Shown here: in pieces, positions 26,258-35,648 of the stretch
Position numbering within the stretch: position 1 is the stretch's first letter
How the letters are laid out: each line of letters opens with the position of its first letter
Origin: Streptomyces composti
Lineage (GTDB): Bacteria > Actinomycetota > Actinomycetes > Streptomycetales > Streptomycetaceae
Assembly: GCF_012034205.1 (NCBI RefSeq)
Contig: NZ_JAATEM010000034.1
Coordinates: 1-64,000 of the forward strand
Direction: 5' to 3'
Length of the DNA stretch: 64,000 nucleotides
Position numbers and translations under genes: made by a program
The notes under the pieces: generated by a model
Told to the model about the DNA's origin: nothing
What the model saw: only the letters and a program-made list of their open reading frames with translations
The model's database searches: none

Positions 26258-26381
26258 GTGAGCGTCGCCACCGCGCGTCGTGCCCGGCTTCGCGGACCGG
26301 TCCGCGCCGGAAAACCCCGCGCGGTGCGAACCGCACATACCTAGGCTTTCCGAAGAATCCCCCGACGACGTGGAGACACAT

Positions 26382-27413
26382 ATGCCAGGCGCCATCTATG
26401 CCGAGGGTCTGGTGAAGACCTTCGGAGACGTCAGAGCACTGGACGGCGTCGACCTCGACGTCCCCGAAGGCACGGTCCTGGGTCTGCTCGGGCCGAACGG
26501 TGCGGGCAAGACCACCACCGTCCGGTGCCTGACGACCCTGCTGCGGCCCGACAGCGGCAAGGCGGTCGTCGCCGGCATCGACGTGCTGAAGCAGCCGGAC
26601 GCCGTGCGGCGCTCCATCGGTCTGTCCGGCCAGTTCGCCGCGGTCGACGAATACCTGACCGGCCGCGAGAACCTGCAGATGGTCGGCCAGCTCTACCAGA
26701 TGCGGGCCAAGGCGGCCCGGGCCCGCGCGGACGAGCTGCTCGAGCAGTTCAACCTCGCCGACGCCGCCGACCGCCCGGCCAAGACCTACTCGGGCGGCAT
26801 GCGCCGCCGGCTCGACCTCGCGGCGGCCCTGGTGGTCTCGCCGCCGGTGATGTTCATGGACGAGCCCACCACGGGCCTGGACCCGCGCAACCGCCAGCAG
26901 CTGTGGGACGTGATCAAGCAGCTGGTCTCCGGCGGCACCACGCTGCTGCTGACCACGCAGTACCTGGAGGAGGCGGACCACCTGGCGCACGACATCGCGG
27001 TGGTCGACCACGGCCGGGTCATCGCCAAGGGCACCTCCGACCAGCTCAAGGCCCGCACGGGCGGGGAGCGCGTGGAGGTCGTGGTGCACGACCGGGAGAA
27101 CATCGCCGCCGCCGCCGAGCTGCTCGACAAGTACAGCCTGCACGGCGCCGGCAAGGGCGACACCACGGTCGAGGACCACATGCGCAAGATCACCACCCCG
27201 GTCACCGGCGGCGCCAAGCTGCTGGCCGAGATCATCCGCGATCTCGACGCCCGGGGCATCGAGATCGACGACATCGGGCTGCGCCGGCCCACCCTCGACG
27301 ACGTCTTCCTGTCCCTGACCGGACATGTCGCCGAGGCCAAGGACGAGGGCAACGGCGAGCAGGCCGCGAAGGGCACCAGAGGACACCGTCACACGAAGGA
27401 GGCCGCCAAGTGA
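26382..27413 (+). CDS. DrrA-like ABC transporter ATP-binding protein
   Basis: The 343-residue cytoplasmic ATPase belongs to the daunorubicin-resistance (DrrA) ABC group that energises export of drugs or lipids. Walker A is GPNGAGKTTT, the signature is YSGGMRRRLDLA, and Walker B is VMFMDEPTTGLDPRNR, followed by an H-loop region (TTQYLEEADHLAHD). The extended C-terminal part after residue 230 matches the DrrA family's extra domain (GLRRPTLDDVFLSLTGH). ATG 26382 follows GGAG. Its stop overlaps the permease start (GTGA). The upstream spacer operator suggests inducible expression. Confidence 0.93.
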   Translation: MPGAIYAEGLVKTFGDVRALDGVDLDVPEGTVLGLLGPNGAGKTTTVRCLTTLLRPDSGKAVVAGIDVLKQPDAVRRSIGLSGQFAAVDEYLTGRENLQMVGQLYQMRAKAARARADELLEQFNLADAADRPAKTYSGGMRRRLDLAAALVVSPPVMFMDEPTTGLDPRNRQQLWDVIKQLVSGGTTLLLTTQYLEEADHLAHDIAVVDHGRVIAKGTSDQLKARTGGERVEVVVHDRENIAAAAELLDKYSLHGAGKGDTTVEDHMRKITTPVTGGAKLLAEIIRDLDARGIEIDDIGLRRPTLDDVFLSLTGHVAEAKDEGNGEQAAKGTRGHRHTKEAAK

Positions 27414-28255
27414 GTGCCGTCACCGACGCCGTGCGGGTCACGGCACCGGGCAATCCCATCACCCAGTCCGTACGGGACTCCCTGGTCGTCGCCAAGCGCA
27501 ACCTCATCCGCATGGTCCGGATCCCCGAGGTGGTCATCTTCGGGCTGATCCAGCCGATCATGTTCGTGGTGCTGTTCTCCTACGTCTTCGGCGGCTCCAT
27601 GAACATCGCGGGCAGCACGGATCCGTCCGTCTACCGCGAGTTCCTGATGGCCGGCATCTTCGCCCAGACCGTCACCTTCGCCACCGCGGGTGCCGGTGCG
27701 GGCATCGCGGAGGACATGCACAAGGGTCTCATCGACCGCTTCCGCTCGCTGCCCATGGCGCGCGGCGCGGTCCTCACCGGCCGCACCCTCGCCGACCTGG
27801 TGCAGACGGCGCTCACGCTGCTGGTGCTCGCCGCCGTCGCGCTGCTGGTCGGCTGGCGGACCCACACCAACTTCGGTGAGGTCCTCGGCGCCTTCGGTCT
27901 GCTGCTCCTGCTGGGGTACGCCTTCACCTGGATCGGCGCGGTGATCGGCCTGTCGGTCCGCACCCCGGAGGCGGCCACCTCCGGAGGGCTGGTGTGGCTG
28001 TTCCCGGTGACGTTCGTGTCCAACGCCTTCGTGGACTCCAGCCAGATGACCCCTTGGCTGCGGCACGTCGCCGACTGGAACCCGTTCAGCGCCACCGTGC
28101 AGGCCTGCCGTGAACTCTTCGGCAACCCCGGGGTGTCCCCCTCGGACGCCTGGCCGATGCAGCACCCGGTGATCGCCTCGGTGATCTACTCCGTGCTGAT
28201 CATCGCGGTGTTCCGGACGCTCGCGGTCCGCAAGTACCGCTCCGCGGCGGCCTGA
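27410..28255 (+). CDS. DrrB-like ABC-2 type permease
   Basis: A 281-residue integral membrane protein with six predicted helices (for example VVIFGLIQPIMFVVLFSYVF and LGAFGLLLLLGYAFTWIGAVIGL), typical of ABC-2 permeases. It should pair with the ATPase just upstream to form an exporter; the substrate is unknown. GTG 27410 overlaps the ATPase stop and is preceded by GAAGGAGG. The conserved stretch AGAGAGIAEDMHKGLIDRFRSLPMARGAVLTGR is the usual cytoplasmic coupling region of the family. Confidence 0.92.
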   Translation: MSAVTDAVRVTAPGNPITQSVRDSLVVAKRNLIRMVRIPEVVIFGLIQPIMFVVLFSYVFGGSMNIAGSTDPSVYREFLMAGIFAQTVTFATAGAGAGIAEDMHKGLIDRFRSLPMARGAVLTGRTLADLVQTALTLLVLAAVALLVGWRTHTNFGEVLGAFGLLLLLGYAFTWIGAVIGLSVRTPEAATSGGLVWLFPVTFVSNAFVDSSQMTPWLRHVADWNPFSATVQACRELFGNPGVSPSDAWPMQHPVIASVIYSVLIIAVFRTLAVRKYRSAAA

Positions 28256-28371
28256 CCGGCCAGGCCCTGACCGGGCTCGGCGGCGGTGCCGGACGGCCGG
28301 ACCGGCACCGGCCCGGCCCGAACGATCAGAAAGCCTCCGGCCGGACGGCCGCCGGCGTCAGGGCACGACGA

Positions 28372-28410
28372 GGCCCCCGGCACCGCGCTTCGGCGCGGTG
28401 TGCGGGGGCC
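28372..28410. terminator. Bidirectional hairpin between the ABC permease gene and greA
   Basis: A GC-rich stem beginning GGCCCCCGGCACCGCG pairs with CGCGGTGTGCGGGGGCC around a short CTTCGG-like loop, with one mismatch. It separates convergent genes and can serve both. Confidence 0.75.
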
Positions 28411-28438
28411 TTCGACGCGTAGGTCCCGTGCGGCGGGA

Positions 28439-28936
28439 TCAGCCCGTGTAGGGCTCGGCCTTGAGGATCTTCACGGTGGCCGTCTTCCCGTTCGGGAGCT
28501 CGTACTCGGCGTCCTCACCGACCTTGTGGCCGATGACACCGCTGCCCAGCGGGGACTGCGGCGAGTACGTCTCGATGTCCGCGCTCGCGTACTCACGCGA
28601 GGCGAGCAGGAAGGTCAGCGTGTCGTCCTCGTCGCCGTCGAAGGCGATCGTGACGACCATGCCGGGTGCCACCGCGCCGTCGGCCGCCGGCGGCTCGCCC
28701 ACCTTGGCGTTCTCGAGGAGCTGGGTGAGCTGGCGCACACGGAGCTCCTGCTTGCCCTGCTCCTCCTTGGCCGCGTGGTACCCGCCGTTCTCACGCAGGT
28801 CGCCCTCCTCACGCGCGGCGGCGATCTTTGCGGCGATCTCCGCCCGCGCGGGACCAGTAAGGTACTCAAGCTCGTCCTTGAGCTTGTTGTACGCCTCCTG
28901 GGTCAGCCAGGTGACGTTCTCGCTGGTCTGGGTCAC
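28439..28936 (-). CDS. greA: Transcription elongation factor GreA
   Basis: The 165-residue factor rescues backtracked RNA polymerase by stimulating transcript cleavage. It has the N-terminal coiled coil (LTQEAYNKLKDELEYLTGPARAEIAAKIAAAREEGDLRENGGYHAAKEEQG) with the conserved acidic tip (D and E of GDLREN). The C-terminal FKBP-like domain includes YSPQSPLGSGVIGHKVGE. GTG 28936 follows GAGGAG. It forms its own transcription unit or precedes the DUF4307 gene region on the same strand. Confidence 0.95.
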   Translation of the reverse strand: MTQTSENVTWLTQEAYNKLKDELEYLTGPARAEIAAKIAAAREEGDLRENGGYHAAKEEQGKQELRVRQLTQLLENAKVGEPPAADGAVAPGMVVTIAFDGDEDDTLTFLLASREYASADIETYSPQSPLGSGVIGHKVGEDAEYELPNGKTATVKILKAEPYTG

Positions 28937-29114
28937 AGGTGCTCCTCGTAGGTACTGGGATACAAAGCATCGCCCTACCCAGAAGGATGTGCCTCCACGG
29001 ATGGGCGAAACCACGAGCCTAACAATTCACTTCCCCAAGGGGGAGGACATAAGCCTCCTGAGTCGGGTTGCCGCAGGTCAGAGGATGCGTCCTCCTCGCG
29101 ACACCCGGAAGTGA

Positions 29115-29513
29115 TCAGTCCGCGTGGCAGCCGAGCAGCTCGGCCGTGGTTCCGGGGGCGGTGGTGCGCAGCGTGACCACCTTGTCGATGCGGGTGGCGT
29201 CCTCGTCGAAGCGGAAGTCCGCGCGGCCCACCTCGGCACCGTTCTCCGCCTGGGAGCGGACCGTGCAGTATCCGGTGGCTCCGGCGTCCTTGCGGACCTC
29301 CAGACGCACCTTCACCGCGTCCTCGCCGGCGTCGAAACTGATCAACTCGGCGCTGATCTCGTTCTGGACCACGTAGTGGTAGCCGAACCAGCCGACCAGG
29401 CCCAGCAGAAGAGCCCCGAGCGCGGCGCCGACGACCCTGAGCGTGCGGTCTGCGCGCTCGTCCGAGGAGCGGCCGTAACGGCCCTCGGGCAGTCGCGTAC
29501 GCACCGTACTCAT
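29115..29513 (-). CDS. DUF4307 membrane protein
   Basis: The 132-residue protein has an arginine-rich cytoplasmic N-terminus (RLPEGRYGRSSDERADRTLR), one transmembrane helix (VVGAALGALLLGLVGWFGYHYVV) and a beta-strand-rich extracytoplasmic domain with two cysteines (GYCTV and LLGCHAD), which could form a disulfide. This is the layout of the actinobacterial DUF4307 family, usually found next to mca, as here. Function unknown. The promoter region is shared with the divergent mca gene. Confidence 0.85.
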   Translation of the reverse strand: MSTVRTRLPEGRYGRSSDERADRTLRVVGAALGALLLGLVGWFGYHYVVQNEISAELISFDAGEDAVKVRLEVRKDAGATGYCTVRSQAENGAEVGRADFRFDEDATRIDKVVTLRTTAPGTTAELLGCHAD

Positions 29514-29659
29514 GATCGTCTCCTTGGGGGCCGGGCTCCGGAATTATTCCGCCCCCGATTCGGTCACTATAGAAGCCGCCGAAGGCGCCCCGCACACAGG
29601 GCGCCCACCGAGGAATGCGCCACCGCACACCGGGCGCCTAGCGACTTGAGGATTGAGTC

Positions 29660-30541
29660 TTGACTGACCAGCTGCGACTGATGGCCGTGCACGCGCATCC
29701 GGACGACGAGTCCAGCAAGGGCGCGGCCACCATGGCGAAGTACGTTTCCGAGGGGGTGGACGTGCTGGTCGTGACCTGCACGGGCGGGGAGCGCGGCTCC
29801 ATCCTCAACCCCAAGCTGCAGGGGGACCCGTACATCGAGGAGCACATCCACGAGGTGCGCAAGAAGGAGATGGACGAGGCCCGCGAGATCCTCGGCGTCA
29901 AGCAGGAGTGGCTGGGCTTCGTCGACTCGGGCCTGCCGGAGGGCGACCCGCTGCCGCCGCTGCCCGAGGGCTGCTTCGCCCTGGAGGACGTCGACAGGGC
30001 GGCCGGCGAGCTGGTGCGCAGGATCCGTTCCTTCCGTCCCCAGGTGATCACCACCTACGACGAGAACGGGGGGTACCCGCACCCCGACCACATCATGACC
30101 CACAAGATCTCCATGGTGGCCTTCGACGGTGCGGCCGACACCAGCAAGTACCCGGAGGACGAGTACGGCCCGGCGTTCCAGCCGCTGAAGCTGTACTACA
30201 ACCAGGGCTTCAACCGGCCCCGCACCGAGGCGCTGCACAAGGCCATGCTGGAGCGCGGCCTGGAGTCGCCGTACGGGGAGTGGCTCAAGCGCTGGGACGA
30301 GTTCGGGCGCAAGGAACGCACGCTCACCACGCACGTCCCGTGCGCCGACTTCTTCGAGATCCGGGACAAGGCGCTGATCGCGCACGCCACCCAGATCGAC
30401 CCCGACGGCGGCTGGTTCCGGGTCCCGCTGGAGATCCAGAAGGAGGTCTGGCCGACGGAGGAGTACGAGCTGGCGAAGTCGCTCGTCGACACCTCCCTCC
30501 CCGAGGACGACCTCTTCGCGGGCATCCGGGACAATGCCTGA
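29660..30541 (+). CDS. mca: Mycothiol S-conjugate amidase
   Basis: The 293-residue zinc amidase of the LmbE family cleaves mycothiol S-conjugates, so that mercapturates of electrophilic toxins can be exported. Zinc ligands are in AHPDDESSKG and HPDHIMTH. The TTG start at 29660 follows GAGG and gives the correct family N-terminus (TDQLRLMAVHAHPDDE). Mca also trims mycothiol adducts of the cell's own antibiotics in some Streptomyces, so it could contribute to handling of reactive products of the cluster to the right (inference). Confidence 0.95.
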   Translation: MTDQLRLMAVHAHPDDESSKGAATMAKYVSEGVDVLVVTCTGGERGSILNPKLQGDPYIEEHIHEVRKKEMDEAREILGVKQEWLGFVDSGLPEGDPLPPLPEGCFALEDVDRAAGELVRRIRSFRPQVITTYDENGGYPHPDHIMTHKISMVAFDGAADTSKYPEDEYGPAFQPLKLYYNQGFNRPRTEALHKAMLERGLESPYGEWLKRWDEFGRKERTLTTHVPCADFFEIRDKALIAHATQIDPDGGWFRVPLEIQKEVWPTEEYELAKSLVDTSLPEDDLFAGIRDNA

Positions 30542-30542
30542 C

Positions 30543-30854
30543 ATGAGTGCAAGCGCAAGCCTGGCCCTGACCCACCTGGTCCCGCTGGCCAAGGAGATCG
30601 ACAAGGACAAGGTCACCCCCGGCGTCCTCGGCTTCATCGTGTTCGCGGTGATGGCCCTGGCGGTGTGGGGGCTGATGAAGTCCATGAACCGGCACATGAA
30701 CCGGGTCGACTTCCTCGAGGCCCCGGCCCCCATCGCACCCGAGGCCGGTGAGGACGGAGGCAAGGCGGCGGACGACACGAAGGCGACCGTCTCCGGCACC
30801 GGCGGCGCCGGCGGTGCCGGCGACACGGCCGACTCGGCGAAGAAGCAGGACTGA
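30543..30854 (+). CDS. Small single-pass membrane protein
   Basis: The 103-residue protein has one hydrophobic helix (about residues 26–44, GVLGFIVFAVMALAVWGLM) followed by a basic stretch (KSMNRHMNR) and a Gly/Ala/Asp-rich tail. It begins two bases after the mca stop (ATG 30543; ATG 30534 overlaps mca), so the two are probably co-transcribed. A gene of this kind regularly follows mca in Streptomyces. No function can be assigned. Confidence 0.8.
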   Translation: MSASASLALTHLVPLAKEIDKDKVTPGVLGFIVFAVMALAVWGLMKSMNRHMNRVDFLEAPAPIAPEAGEDGGKAADDTKATVSGTGGAGGAGDTADSAKKQD

Positions 30855-30908
30855 CCCCTCGCCGGGGCGGCCCGGGCCCTGCCGCCCCGGCCCCGCAGGG
30901 CTGCAGGG

Positions 30909-33900
30909 CTACGCCTTCGAGCCCGCCGTCACGCCCATCACCTCGCGGGCGTGGCGGCTGGGGACCATGCCCAGGCGCCAGGCCTGCCAGCCGGCGTCCA
31001 GGTCGACACCGCGCTCCAGGAGCAGCTGGTAGGCCTCCACATAGTCGTCCAGCTTCTCGTCGCGGGCCGGGTGGGTGGCGCGGGCGAGCTGGGTCAGCTC
31101 CTCCTGCGCCACCGCCGTGCCGACCTCCACGCCGCCGGGGGCGGCGTACGGCAGGAGGGTGCAGCGCAGGAAGCGGGCCCAGTCCTCGCCGCGCCGGTCG
31201 CCGTAGGAGACGAACAGGGTGATCGCCTCGTCGCACAGCGCAAGCGCCTGCTGGGTGCGGGCGTTGCCCGCGTCCACCACCGCCAGCTCCAGGCAGGTCC
31301 ACGCCTCCCCGTGGGCGACGCCGATGCGCCGGAAGTCGGCGCGGGCGTCCACCAGGAGCTGCCGGGCGAAGCCCGAGTTGCGCAGCGAGCCCGTCTGCGC
31401 GGCCCGCTGGTCCCGGGTGACCCGCGCCGAGTGGTGCCGGGCGCAGGCCAGGCCGTAGACGTCGCGCATCCGGGAGAACATCGTCCGGGCGCGTTCCAGC
31501 TCCCGCACCGCGCGGTCCAGGTCGCCGGTCTCCTCCAGGGCCTGTCCCAGGTAGTACAGCGTCCACGCCTCACCGCGCGCGTCCTCGTTGTCCCGGTGCC
31601 GGGCCGCCGCCGCGCGCAGCTCCTCCACCGCCTGGGAGGGCTCGCCGTCGGTCAGCCGGGCCCGCGCCAGCTGGGTCAGCGCCCAGGCCTCACCCCGGCC
31701 GTCGCGGGTGCGGCCGTACAGCTCGAGCGCCGAGCGCAGCTCCGTCTCGGCGCGCGGCACGTCGCCGAGACGCAGATACAGCTGGCCGAGCTGGAAGTGG
31801 GCCCAGGCCTGGCCGTGCACCGACTCGCCGGCCCGGTGCAGCACCAGCGACTCGGTGAGCAGCTCCAGCGCCTCGCCCAGCCGGGCCCGGTCGCGCTCCA
31901 CCGCGGCCAGCGCGTGCATCGTCCACGCCCGGTCCGTGGCCAGCTCCGGCGCCGCCTGCATGTCCAGAGCCTCCCGCAGCCGTGCCGAGGCCTCCGTCAG
32001 GTTGCCCTGGTGGTGCAGGGTGATCCCGAGCGAGGTGAGCGCGCGGGCGGCGCCCGCGTCGTGATGCGCCTCCCGGTACAGGTCCACCACGGACGTCAGC
32101 GTGCTGCGCGCCTTGTCCAGCTCGCCGAGCTGGCGGGCCGCGATACCGGTGCGCCACTGCACCGAGCGCACCAGCAGCCCCTCGTCGACGGCCTGCGCCA
32201 GCTCGTTGATCTCGCCCAGCCGGTACAGGTCCCCGCGCAGCAGGCAGTAGTCGCACAGCGCGCCCAGCAGATTGAGCACCGCCCCCTGGTCCACGCCCTC
32301 GGCGTGCCGCAGCGCCGCCGTGATGAAGCTGGACTCGTCGTCCAGCCAGCGCAGCGCCTCGTCCAGCGAGGTGAAGCCGTAGGAGCCGAAGCGGTCCGAG
32401 CGGGTCGACATGTTGCCGTCCACCAGCCGCAGCACCGAGTCGGCCAGCTCCGCGTAGTTGACGATCAGCCGTTCCTGCGCGGCGGCCCGCTCCGCCGGGT
32501 CCTCCTCGTCGAGCAGCCGGGCCAGCGCGAAGGCGCGCACCAGGTCGTGCAGCCGGTAGCGGCCCCGGCGCACCTGGGCGATCAGGCCCGCGCGGGCCAG
32601 CGTCTGCAGATGGCGGGTGGCATCCGCCTCGTCGGTGGCGAGCAGCGCCGCCGCGGCCGCCGCGCCCAGTGAGGCCCGGCCCGCCAGCGCCAGCCGGCGC
32701 AGCAGCCGCCGCACCGGCTCCGGCTGGTCGGTGTAGCGCAGCCACAGGGCGCGTTCGACCGGCTCGACCGGCCCGTAGGCGGCGAGGTCGGAGGCCAGGG
32801 CGCGCGGCGAGCGCGGGCCGAGCGCGGAACCGGCGACGCGCAGCGCCAGCGCAAGCCCGCCGCACAGCTGGCGGATCCGTTCCTGCGACTCGGCGTCGTA
32901 GGGGCCCGAGGAGTCCTGCGCGGCGCTGGTGAGCAGCTCCTCGGCGCCGGCCGCGTCCAGCGGCTCCACCGGCAGCTGGTGCACCCGCGCCGGAAGGTCG
33001 TCCGGCAGGCCGAGCGGTGCCCGGGAGGTGACCAGGACCAGGCTGTCGGAGCGCTCCGGGACCAGGGTGCGCACCTGCTGCGGGTCGCAGGCGTCGTCCA
33101 GGACGACCGTCACCGGCATCCCGGTCAGATGCTGGTGGTACAGCTCGCTCAGCCGCTTGACCTGCTGGTCGGGGGAGGAGCGTTCACGGAACAGCAGCTG
33201 TTCGCGGGGTGCGCCGAGCCGGTTGAGCAGATGCAGCAGCGCGTCCCGGGTGGACAGCGGGGGCTCGCCGGGGCTGTCGCCGCGCAGATCGACCACGCAG
33301 GCGCCGCGGAAGTAGTCCCGCAGTTCGTGCGTGGCGCGCAGGGCGAGCGTGGTGCGGCCGCTGCCCGGCGCGCCGTGCAGTACCACCACCGTCGGCTGGG
33401 TCTCGGTGCTCGCCCGGGCGGCCTGCACCCACTGCCGGATCCTCGCCATCTCCTGCCGCCGCCCCGCGAACGGGCCCGCCGGGTCCGGGAGCTGGCCGAA
33501 CGACTGCTCCAGCACGCTGCGCCCGCGGGCCGCCGCGCTCTTGTCGGCGCCCCGCAGCCGCGGCCCGGTGGTCTTGGCGCCGGTCGACGCGGCGAGCACC
33601 CGCTGCTGATCCAGGAACGGGCGGATGCCGCGCACCTCCAGCGCCGTCAGCCACTGCAGCCGCAGCTGCTCCGGGCCGCCCGGCTGGCTCATCGCACCGG
33701 CGCGGTGGTGGGCGGCGGGCAGGTGCGACCCGGCCACCTTCACCACCGTGGCCGCCGCACCGACCACCCCGACCGTCACCCCGGCCCCCAGCGCGGTGCT
33801 CGCCCCGGTGCCCAGGGCGAGGTCCGCGACCACGGCGGCCACCCCGGCGACCCCGGCCACCAGCAGCGGGGTCCCGGCGCCTTCGCGGGCGTAGCGCTGG

Positions 33901-34109
33901 CGGAAGGTGAGCTGCCCGGCCTCCGCCTCGTCCAGCGCGCGGGTGTAGGCCTCGTACTCCTCCGCCGCCGTCTCGGCCATGGCGTCCAGTGCCCCGCGCG
34001 CCCGGGCGAGCAGCACCTTGCCGTCGAGGCGTCCGCCCGACCGGCGCACCTCCTCCTCCACGGCCCGCGCCAACAGCCGCTCGGCGTCGGCCCGATGACC
34101 GTCCCTCAT
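30909..34109 (-). CDS. STAND/NB-ARC ATPase with TPR repeats and two membrane helices
   Basis: The 1066-residue protein has an N-terminal helical region, two hydrophobic helices (about residues 78–128), an NB-ARC ATPase domain (P-loop GAPGSGRTTLA at residue 250; LVTSRAPLGL sensor-like segment) and a long C-terminal TPR array from about residue 600. This is like AfsR and related signal-transducing ATPases but without a DNA-binding SARP domain. Such proteins oligomerise on ligand binding; some act in antiphage defence or antibiotic control. No effector domain is visible beyond the membrane helices. It is a single gene on the minus strand left of the cluster. Confidence 0.85.
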   Translation of the reverse strand: MRDGHRADAERLLARAVEEEVRRSGGRLDGKVLLARARGALDAMAETAAEEYEAYTRALDEAEAGQLTFRQRYAREGAGTPLLVAGVAGVAAVVADLALGTGASTALGAGVTVGVVGAAATVVKVAGSHLPAAHHRAGAMSQPGGPEQLRLQWLTALEVRGIRPFLDQQRVLAASTGAKTTGPRLRGADKSAAARGRSVLEQSFGQLPDPAGPFAGRRQEMARIRQWVQAARASTETQPTVVVLHGAPGSGRTTLALRATHELRDYFRGACVVDLRGDSPGEPPLSTRDALLHLLNRLGAPREQLLFRERSSPDQQVKRLSELYHQHLTGMPVTVVLDDACDPQQVRTLVPERSDSLVLVTSRAPLGLPDDLPARVHQLPVEPLDAAGAEELLTSAAQDSSGPYDAESQERIRQLCGGLALALRVAGSALGPRSPRALASDLAAYGPVEPVERALWLRYTDQPEPVRRLLRRLALAGRASLGAAAAAALLATDEADATRHLQTLARAGLIAQVRRGRYRLHDLVRAFALARLLDEEDPAERAAAQERLIVNYAELADSVLRLVDGNMSTRSDRFGSYGFTSLDEALRWLDDESSFITAALRHAEGVDQGAVLNLLGALCDYCLLRGDLYRLGEINELAQAVDEGLLVRSVQWRTGIAARQLGELDKARSTLTSVVDLYREAHHDAGAARALTSLGITLHHQGNLTEASARLREALDMQAAPELATDRAWTMHALAAVERDRARLGEALELLTESLVLHRAGESVHGQAWAHFQLGQLYLRLGDVPRAETELRSALELYGRTRDGRGEAWALTQLARARLTDGEPSQAVEELRAAAARHRDNEDARGEAWTLYYLGQALEETGDLDRAVRELERARTMFSRMRDVYGLACARHHSARVTRDQRAAQTGSLRNSGFARQLLVDARADFRRIGVAHGEAWTCLELAVVDAGNARTQQALALCDEAITLFVSYGDRRGEDWARFLRCTLLPYAAPGGVEVGTAVAQEELTQLARATHPARDEKLDDYVEAYQLLLERGVDLDAGWQAWRLGMVPSRHAREVMGVTAGSKA

Positions 34110-34231
34110 GTCCCGTCCCCCTCCGGCAGCAACTCGACTGCCTATGAGTGTCCTTCGGACACGCCCGCCGCGCGAGGGGGCGCGATCAACGGAGCGGAGG
34201 CGTCAGGGGGGGGCTCGGCGGGGACAGCCGG

Positions 34232-34822
34232 TCAGGTGCGCGGCTGATCGAGGCGGTCGAGGAAGTCGAGCGCCCGCCGGGTGGCCTGTTCCGCGGCATC
34301 CCGGTCGTGCGAGGGCAGACTGCTGTCGGTGAACAGGTGCCGGTCACCGGGGTAGATGAACAACTCGGCGTCCGGTGCGGACTCGACGAGCACGCGGGCC
34401 TCGTCGACGTCGCCCTCCCCGGCGAAGAACGGATCGGCGTCCATGCCGTGGACCTGGACGGGTACGTTCCGGGGCCAGACGTCACCGAACTCCGACACCG
34501 GCAGACATGCCTCCAGCAGCAGTGCGCCCCTCGCGCCGGGGCGGGTCTGGGCCAGCTTCTGCGCGGGCAGGACGCCGAGTGAGAATCCGACGTAGACAAG
34601 TTCCGCGGGCAGCGCCTCCGCGGCGGCGACTCCGCGTTCGACGACCGTGTCGAAACCGATGTTCTCGGCGTAGCCGATGCCCTCCTCGAGGGTGTCGAAC
34701 CTCTTCCCCTCGAACAGGTCGGGGACATGGACTGTGTGTCCGGCCTGCCGCAGGTTCGCGGCGAACTCGCGGACACCGGCGGTCAGCCCGTGCCCGTGGT
34801 GGAAGACTAGAACCTCAGCCAT
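34232..34822 (-). CDS. Dienelactone hydrolase-family alpha/beta hydrolase
   Basis: The 196-residue alpha/beta hydrolase shows the N-terminal strand AEVLVFHHGHGLT, the nucleophile elbow YVGFSLGVLPA (serine in place of the cysteine found in true dienelactone hydrolases), an aspartate in VHGMDADPFF and a histidine in YPGDRHLFTD. The residues fit a Ser-Asp-His triad. The substrate is unknown. It lies outside the NRPS operon and I do not consider it the missing thioesterase, though that has not been tested. Confidence 0.85.
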   Translation of the reverse strand: MAEVLVFHHGHGLTAGVREFAANLRQAGHTVHVPDLFEGKRFDTLEEGIGYAENIGFDTVVERGVAAAEALPAELVYVGFSLGVLPAQKLAQTRPGARGALLLEACLPVSEFGDVWPRNVPVQVHGMDADPFFAGEGDVDEARVLVESAPDAELFIYPGDRHLFTDSSLPSHDRDAAEQATRRALDFLDRLDQPRT

Positions 34823-34940
34823 GTCCCTCTCCTCGCGGTCCGTCCGGTGCCCGGATGGGCATCACCGCACACTATCCCCGGCGCATGCCGAGATGTGTGA
34901 GTGCACGATGAGGCAGTCCGGGACCGGACGCGTGAAGATC

Positions 34941-35648
34941 TCAGACGGAGACGTCCGGCGTGGCCGCACCCAGGTGGTGCACGGCGGTCCGCTCCGCGTG
35001 CGGGGCCAGCAGGCCCTGCAGTTCCTTCGCCGCCGTCTCGAGCAGATGGCCGTGATCGGACTCGTGCAGGCACTCCAGGATGAACACGACGTCGGTGGAG
35101 TCCTCGGTGACGCGGGTGCGGTGGGCGTCGCGGTGGTTCCAGCAGCGGGTCAGGACACCGGCGCCGTCGGCGTAGATCACCTCGCCGGCCCCGGGGTTCT
35201 CGACGGCGTCCGGTTCACCGAGCGGAGTGAACTCCTCACCGCCGTCCGCGTACCGGATCTCGACGTCGCCGACCACCTGGTCCAGGTCGAAGGCACCGGC
35301 GGGCAGGCCATGCCGGACGGAGACGCTGTTGTAGGTGTCGACCGCCGGGTTGATACGCGGCAGGCTGCCCTTCTTGGCCATGCGGCGACCGAGCGCGTCG
35401 ACACTGGGCCGGACCCGGCGGGGGTTGACCCCGAAGGAACGGTATGCGGTGTGCCACGCCTCGATGCGGGGATCGCTCTCGTCGGCGGGGCTCCAGGTTC
35501 CCTCCGCGAGTTGCCGCTCCAGGTCGGCAAGGGCCTGGACGGTCCCGGGCCAGGACTCGTGGCCGCGCAGCCCGGTGGCCGTGATCAGCGCGATCAGGGT
35601 GCCGGGGAAGGCGTCGGTGACGGCGGGGGCGATGCGAAAGACGGTCAT
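34941..35648 (-). CDS. B3/B4 (PheRS-beta editing-like) domain protein
   Basis: The 235-residue protein matches the B3/B4 fold found in the beta chain of phenylalanyl-tRNA synthetase, where it hydrolyses mischarged tRNA. Segments such as AYRSFGVNPRRVRPSVDALGRRMAKKGSLPRINPAVDTYNSVSVRHGLPAGAFD are typical of stand-alone members, which are widespread in bacteria with unproven function. It might edit aminoacyl-tRNA. A link to the LanB-like protein of the cluster is only speculation. ATG 35648 is chosen; the downstream sequence is a normal-length member. Confidence 0.82.
   Translation of the reverse strand: MTVFRIAPAVTDAFPGTLIALITATGLRGHESWPGTVQALADLERQLAEGTWSPADESDPRIEAWHTAYRSFGVNPRRVRPSVDALGRRMAKKGSLPRINPAVDTYNSVSVRHGLPAGAFDLDQVVGDVEIRYADGGEEFTPLGEPDAVENPGAGEVIYADGAGVLTRCWNHRDAHRTRVTEDSTDVVFILECLHESDHGHLLETAAKELQGLLAPHAERTAVHHLGAATPDVSV

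Noticed and set aside
34232..34822. Dienelactone hydrolase-like protein as the missing thioesterase
   Set aside because: It lacks resemblance to type II thioesterases, lies beyond three unrelated genes outside the cluster and is a common housekeeping family.
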